Shown here: positions 14,299 to 17,682 of the stretch, piece after piece
Layout of the letters: every line of letters begins with the position of its first letter
How positions within the stretch are numbered: the first letter of the stretch is position 1
Source of the DNA: JALQXV01 sp964540445
Lineage (GTDB): Bacteria > Patescibacteriota > Saccharimonadia > Saccharimonadales > 2-12-FULL-41-12
NCBI GenBank assembly: GCA_964540445.1
Contig: CAZIMF010000014.1
Coordinates: 1 to 17,682, forward strand
Direction of reading: 5' to 3'
DNA: 17,682 nt
Made by a program: the position numbers and the translations under genes
Notes under the pieces: generated by a model
Database searches by the model: none
What the model was told of the DNA's origin: nothing
The model's input: only the letters and a program-made list of their open reading frames with translations

Positions 14299-14967
14299 AT
14301 GAACACTAGTAATACAAATCGAATGAAAAGCTTGTTTCATACCGGCAAGCATCGTACCCTGCGCAAAGGTCAGGTTATACAGTCGTCTGATAGTAATGTT
14401 GCCTTAAATTATATAGCCAGCGGCTATGTTAAACGCTATATCATAAATTTTGAGGGAGAATACAAGGTGCAAAGCATTTATGCTCCTGGCTATGTCTTTC
14501 CGCTTACCATGGTTTTTAGAACATTATTTGACCTTGATATATACGAAGGTCAAGAAACTATTTATTATAATGGTCTTACTGATGTTGAGCTTTACTCGCT
14601 AGATAAGGCTGCGTTATTAGCCGCCGTAGCAGCAGATCCAGTCCTTTACAGAGATTTATTATATGAATCTGGCCGAAGATTCCATTCGAATATTCAGTGG
14701 CTCGAGAATGCATCATTAAAAAGCTCATATGCGCGTTTGGTTCATATACTGGTATATCTGGGGAATACGATTGGTGAAGAAATGCCAGATGGCACTGTCC
14801 AAATAAAAATACCACTTACGCACCAAGATCTCTCCGACATACTAAGCATAGCCCGCGAAACTGTATCCCGACATATGGCACAACTTGCAGAGAAGAAGCT
14901 TGTTTTACCTGGACGTCCGCTAACTATCTCCAGTATTCAGTCGCTTGCCAACGTACTTGACGCTTAA
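14299..14967 (+). CDS. Crp/Fnr-family transcriptional regulator
   Basis: This 222-residue homodimeric DNA-binding regulator has an N-terminal cyclic-nucleotide-binding-like beta-barrel (about 15-110), a long dimerisation helix (about 112-138) and a C-terminal winged helix-turn-helix (about 140-215). The HTH reads THQDLSDILSIARETVSRHM (174-193), with the ARETVSR recognition helix very close to the SRETVGR of E. coli CRP. The Fnr cysteine cluster is absent (no cysteine at all in the protein), so it does not carry an Fnr-type Fe-S cluster. The cAMP-binding RxS pattern is not obvious, and the ligand is unknown. It is divergent from the methyltransferase and convergent (23 nt gap) with the GT2-GH26 gene, and may regulate one or both. 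Confidence 0.93.
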   Translation: MNTSNTNRMKSLFHTGKHRTLRKGQVIQSSDSNVALNYIASGYVKRYIINFEGEYKVQSIYAPGYVFPLTMVFRTLFDLDIYEGQETIYYNGLTDVELYSLDKAALLAAVAADPVLYRDLLYESGRRFHSNIQWLENASLKSSYARLVHILVYLGNTIGEEMPDGTVQIKIPLTHQDLSDILSIARETVSRHMAQLAEKKLVLPGRPLTISSIQSLANVLDA

Positions 14968-14990
14968 ATACTTAAGAATCTTTAACGTAA

Positions 14991-17682
14991 TTAGTTTAGT
15001 TTTAGCCGCACGTTTTGTTGCTGTTCAGCCAGGGATAGCAAGAAACTACTTTTAGCACCCTCGGCAGAAAGAGGCTGTAGTGGCGTTTCCTGAGAAGGTG
15101 AACCAGTAGTTGCTGGTACTGAAGGTGCCTCTGCTGTGGCACGAACTACATTAGGTCGCGGCGTAAATGGTCCGCCAAGAGTTTTAATATCAGCTATGCT
15201 GTAATCTGGACCGATAATATTATTATCGGGGACATCTAGATAAATAAGTGCCTGGTACCCGTAGACCTGATAGTCACGCAATGCGCTGGCTAGCAGTTCT
15301 GCCTGTACTGCTGGATTTTCATTACCAATAGCTAGTTCTGCTATCCAGACCGGTTTTCCAAGATTTAGTAAATGAGCCCGGGCAGCCTGCATTTCATAAA
15401 ACGTAGGTACATAGTCTCCTGAAAAATAACTAGAGTACAGCATAGTGGTTCCAACTAGGTCTACATAATCATCACCGGGGTAGTATATTTCGGCTCCTTC
15501 TGTTCCGGCCGGCGACCACATCCATCGAATGTTTTCGGCGTGGTTATCACGTGCGAGCTGTACGGTATGTCGGTAGGCTGCAATATAGGTTTCTGGATTT
15601 TGATTGCCCCATGGGTATATTTCTGGCAAGTCCATTTCGTGAGCAAAACGAATATACACCGTATTGGGGCTAGATTGAACGGATCGTATTAATGCTAAGA
15701 GGCGCTCATCGTAAACACCAGAACCAATATCTTCTAGTAATTTAGCACCATCAGCTTCGCCACGAGGCTCAATTGTCACCAGACTGGTTGCACCGGCACG
15801 TTCGGATATGAGTATTTGTTCAGCAAGCTTTCTGCTTTCGTGCCAATCTACAAAAGTATGACGAATATAAGGTCCAGTGGCTGCAATTGCTGTGTTGGGG
15901 GCATGTATACCTACTGATGGTGGTGTTTGAGAATCGAGTTGGTAAGCTGGGTTAGCTATTTCTTCTTGCAGTTCATCATCAGTTAAGAACCGTGGTGGTA
16001 ATGTCGTAAGGCTTGGTCGAGTGATCTCACTGGAGGGGTCGGTGGCAGTACTAAGCGCTAGTGTAGTTTGATCCGGGCTGAGAGGCAGTACCACAGCCAT
16101 ACCGGCCAGTAATGTTACAACGGTTACGCCAGCAATGGGGCTAATCCAATCAAGTAGTCTAGACGCACCTTCGCGGAGTCTAATATTTAAATCAACTACA
16201 CAGATAGCAAGCATTGCCAGTAAGTTAATCATTGCAAAAATGATTTGCCCGGCAGCCAGTTCGTAGCCATAGCCTAGTGTGCCATAAATTATAGCCAGTG
16301 CACTGATCGAACTAATAAAAAGAAACGGTGCGTAAAGACGAACATCAGGAATAAGTTGTGGGCGCTTGCCCTTACCCTTTGGTGTGATTTGATACGATTT
16401 TTGGCGTCTAAAGAGCACGCCCAGCATCGCTTGCAAAATTACTGGCCAACGTACCATGTGTAGCAACGTGCCTCGCCAACTAATACCAACATTAGCTGGC
16501 TGCAGCAATGGCTTACCAATCCAGTAACAAGCTGTCGCGCTCAATACGATTACTGGGAAACGAATTAAAAAGTCAAAGCCACTCATATGAGTTGGTGAAA
16601 CATTCATAAGTAGAGCAATAACTGGAACCAAGAAAAAGGCCAGATATGTAAGGGTAGTAAACGGATACCACGTTTGCATAAATAGATATTGAACCCGGCG
16701 TCGAACAGACATACGTTTCATATGGCGATAACTATATGTATATAGAATCTGAGTCATGCTCCGGGCCCAGGCATATTGCTGTGCAACATAAGTATTGAAG
16801 GTTTCTGGTCCATCACCTTCGGCAATAATTTCAGGTATAAAGACACCGTTCCAGCCGTCAGCAATTAGCGCGAGGGTATTTAAGTGATCTTCTGCACGAG
16901 TCTGCTGAAAGCCGCCAATTGATTTAATGGCAGACATGCGAAAAGTAGTATGGGAACCAATAATAACAGGCGCATCGGAGTTGCCATAAAAGCCCATTTG
17001 AACTGGACCGTGTAGCCCAAGATCTTGTTCGGCAGATCCGCGGGCAGCCCAATACTGTAAATTGTTATAAACTGACGGTGCCTGTACCCACCCAACTTTT
17101 TTATCTCGAAACTGACCCAGTGTTTTATCTAAATAATCTGTATGGGGTAGATGGTCGATATCAAGCTGAACAAAAAACTCATACTTGTATCGTTTTGTAT
17201 GATCAAGCCACGCATTAATATTGCCGGACTTAGTTTTAGCCATAAACGGGTAGGTATTCTGATTATATTTAGCCATACCTTTGCGTGAAAAATACTTAAC
17301 ACCATACGATTTAGCTAATTTTTGTATCTTTTTACTGTTACCTTCGTCAAGTATCCAACTGTCATGTGGATAATCAACCGCGACCAAAGCAGCCAGTTGT
17401 TTTTCTATAATCTCGATTGACTCTTTTGCGGGGACGCACGGGGTGATAAGAGCGACTTTTAGGCCTTTTTTAGCGCGTCGATTAGGTGGATTTTTAGCTT
17501 TTAAAATAGAAAAAACTAAAAAGCCGGGCATTACGAGGTTTTCGTAAATTAAAGCAAGTGTCAGGGGTATGTAGAGCCAGATGTTTCCTACTTGACCAGG
17601 GCTTAACCACCAAGTCCATAACCAGGCGCTCGCTAATAACCAGATTTGTATAAATATGATCGCCCGCCTCGTTGAGGTCGCT
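14991..17682 (-). CDS. BcsA-like GT2 polysaccharide synthase fused to a GH26-like domain, 5'-partial
   Basis: This is a predicted processive glycan synthase that polymerises sugar inside and exports it through its own membrane channel, with an extracellular glycanase domain. The frame stays open to the right edge. Those 50 extra codons hold two N-terminal helices. Numbering from the Met at 17531, GT2 motifs are D62 (ILDEGNS), D124xD126 (QLDIDHLP), E214-D215 (RAEDHLNT) and Q251xxAW255 (QQYAW, usually QxxRW). Helices lie near 290-309, 321-338, 400-420, 425-447 and 463-483. YQITPK (380-385) resembles the FxVTxK gating loop of BcsA. There is no PilZ domain. A Ser/Thr/Pro linker (about 488-535) leads to the GH26-like domain (about 538-795), with acid E632 (IRFAHEMD, then YPWG) and nucleophile E732 (PVWIAELAIG). 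A low-complexity tail follows. The product glycan is unknown. Confidence 0.92.
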   Translation of the reverse strand, partial: ATSTRRAIIFIQIWLLASAWLWTWWLSPGQVGNIWLYIPLTLALIYENLVMPGFLVFSILKAKNPPNRRAKKGLKVALITPCVPAKESIEIIEKQLAALVAVDYPHDSWILDEGNSKKIQKLAKSYGVKYFSRKGMAKYNQNTYPFMAKTKSGNINAWLDHTKRYKYEFFVQLDIDHLPHTDYLDKTLGQFRDKKVGWVQAPSVYNNLQYWAARGSAEQDLGLHGPVQMGFYGNSDAPVIIGSHTTFRMSAIKSIGGFQQTRAEDHLNTLALIADGWNGVFIPEIIAEGDGPETFNTYVAQQYAWARSMTQILYTYSYRHMKRMSVRRRVQYLFMQTWYPFTTLTYLAFFLVPVIALLMNVSPTHMSGFDFLIRFPVIVLSATACYWIGKPLLQPANVGISWRGTLLHMVRWPVILQAMLGVLFRRQKSYQITPKGKGKRPQLIPDVRLYAPFLFISSISALAIIYGTLGYGYELAAGQIIFAMINLLAMLAICVVDLNIRLREGASRLLDWISPIAGVTVVTLLAGMAVVLPLSPDQTTLALSTATDPSSEITRPSLTTLPPRFLTDDELQEEIANPAYQLDSQTPPSVGIHAPNTAIAATGPYIRHTFVDWHESRKLAEQILISERAGATSLVTIEPRGEADGAKLLEDIGSGVYDERLLALIRSVQSSPNTVYIRFAHEMDLPEIYPWGNQNPETYIAAYRHTVQLARDNHAENIRWMWSPAGTEGAEIYYPGDDYVDLVGTTMLYSSYFSGDYVPTFYEMQAARAHLLNLGKPVWIAELAIGNENPAVQAELLASALRDYQVYGYQALIYLDVPDNNIIGPDYSIADIKTLGGPFTPRPNVVRATAEAPSVPATTGSPSQETPLQPLSAEGAKSSFLLSLAEQQQNVRLKLN

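Noticed and set aside
14968..14990. Possible bidirectional terminator between the Crp regulator and the GT2-GH26 gene
   Set aside because: The 23-bp gap has only an imperfect AT repeat and no GC stem with T-tract.

Overview
The window is a dense, mostly minus-strand stretch from a bacterium that has a quinol-oxidising respiratory chain. Gene overlaps of the ATGA type are common, and TGA is used as a stop (cyoB, cyoC, the ABC ATPase). This rules out the TGA=Gly code of Gracilibacteria/SR1. The mixture of a complete cytochrome bo3 operon, a membrane-bound GT2 synthase carrying a glycanase domain, a CHAP peptidoglycan enzyme and many SD-less starts resembles what I know of environmental Saccharibacteria (TM7, Patescibacteria). 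That placement is an inference of moderate confidence. No rRNA or marker gene is present to settle it.

Region 1 (1-4529, minus) is a cyoABCDE operon: terminal oxidase subunits II, I, III and IV, then the heme O synthase, which runs off the left edge. All internal junctions are tight (12 nt, then three 4-nt overlaps). The heme-copper ligands and proton-channel residues of CyoB are intact, but one quinol-site histidine known from E. coli is a threonine here. cyoE appears to begin with ATA.

Region 2 (4571-8361, minus) holds three small VOC/PhnB-like proteins, a two-gene ABC-2 exporter resembling NodIJ/daunorubicin exporters, and a four-helix membrane protein. The products suggest detoxification or resistance, but no substrate can be read from the sequence.

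Region 3 (8489-9518) has a stand-alone response-regulator receiver protein (plus strand) convergent with a DinB/TIGR03086-like protein.

Region 4 (9612-17682) looks like cell-surface and glycan biology. It contains a membrane-anchored CHAP hydrolase, a 14-TM drug/H+ antiporter of the DHA2 family, and a secreted GH26-like glycosidase with an Ig-like domain. It also holds a SAM methyltransferase divergent from a Crp/Fnr regulator, and a very large BcsA-like GT2 polymerase fused to an extracellular GH26-like domain, which runs off the right edge. The polymerase-glycanase fusion and the separate secreted glycanase share an active-site neighbourhood motif. Together they suggest synthesis and trimming or release of an exopolysaccharide. 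This is the part most likely to be under-described.

There is no gene-free stretch above 300 bases. I found no tRNA, rRNA, CRISPR array, insertion sequence or convincing rho-independent terminator.
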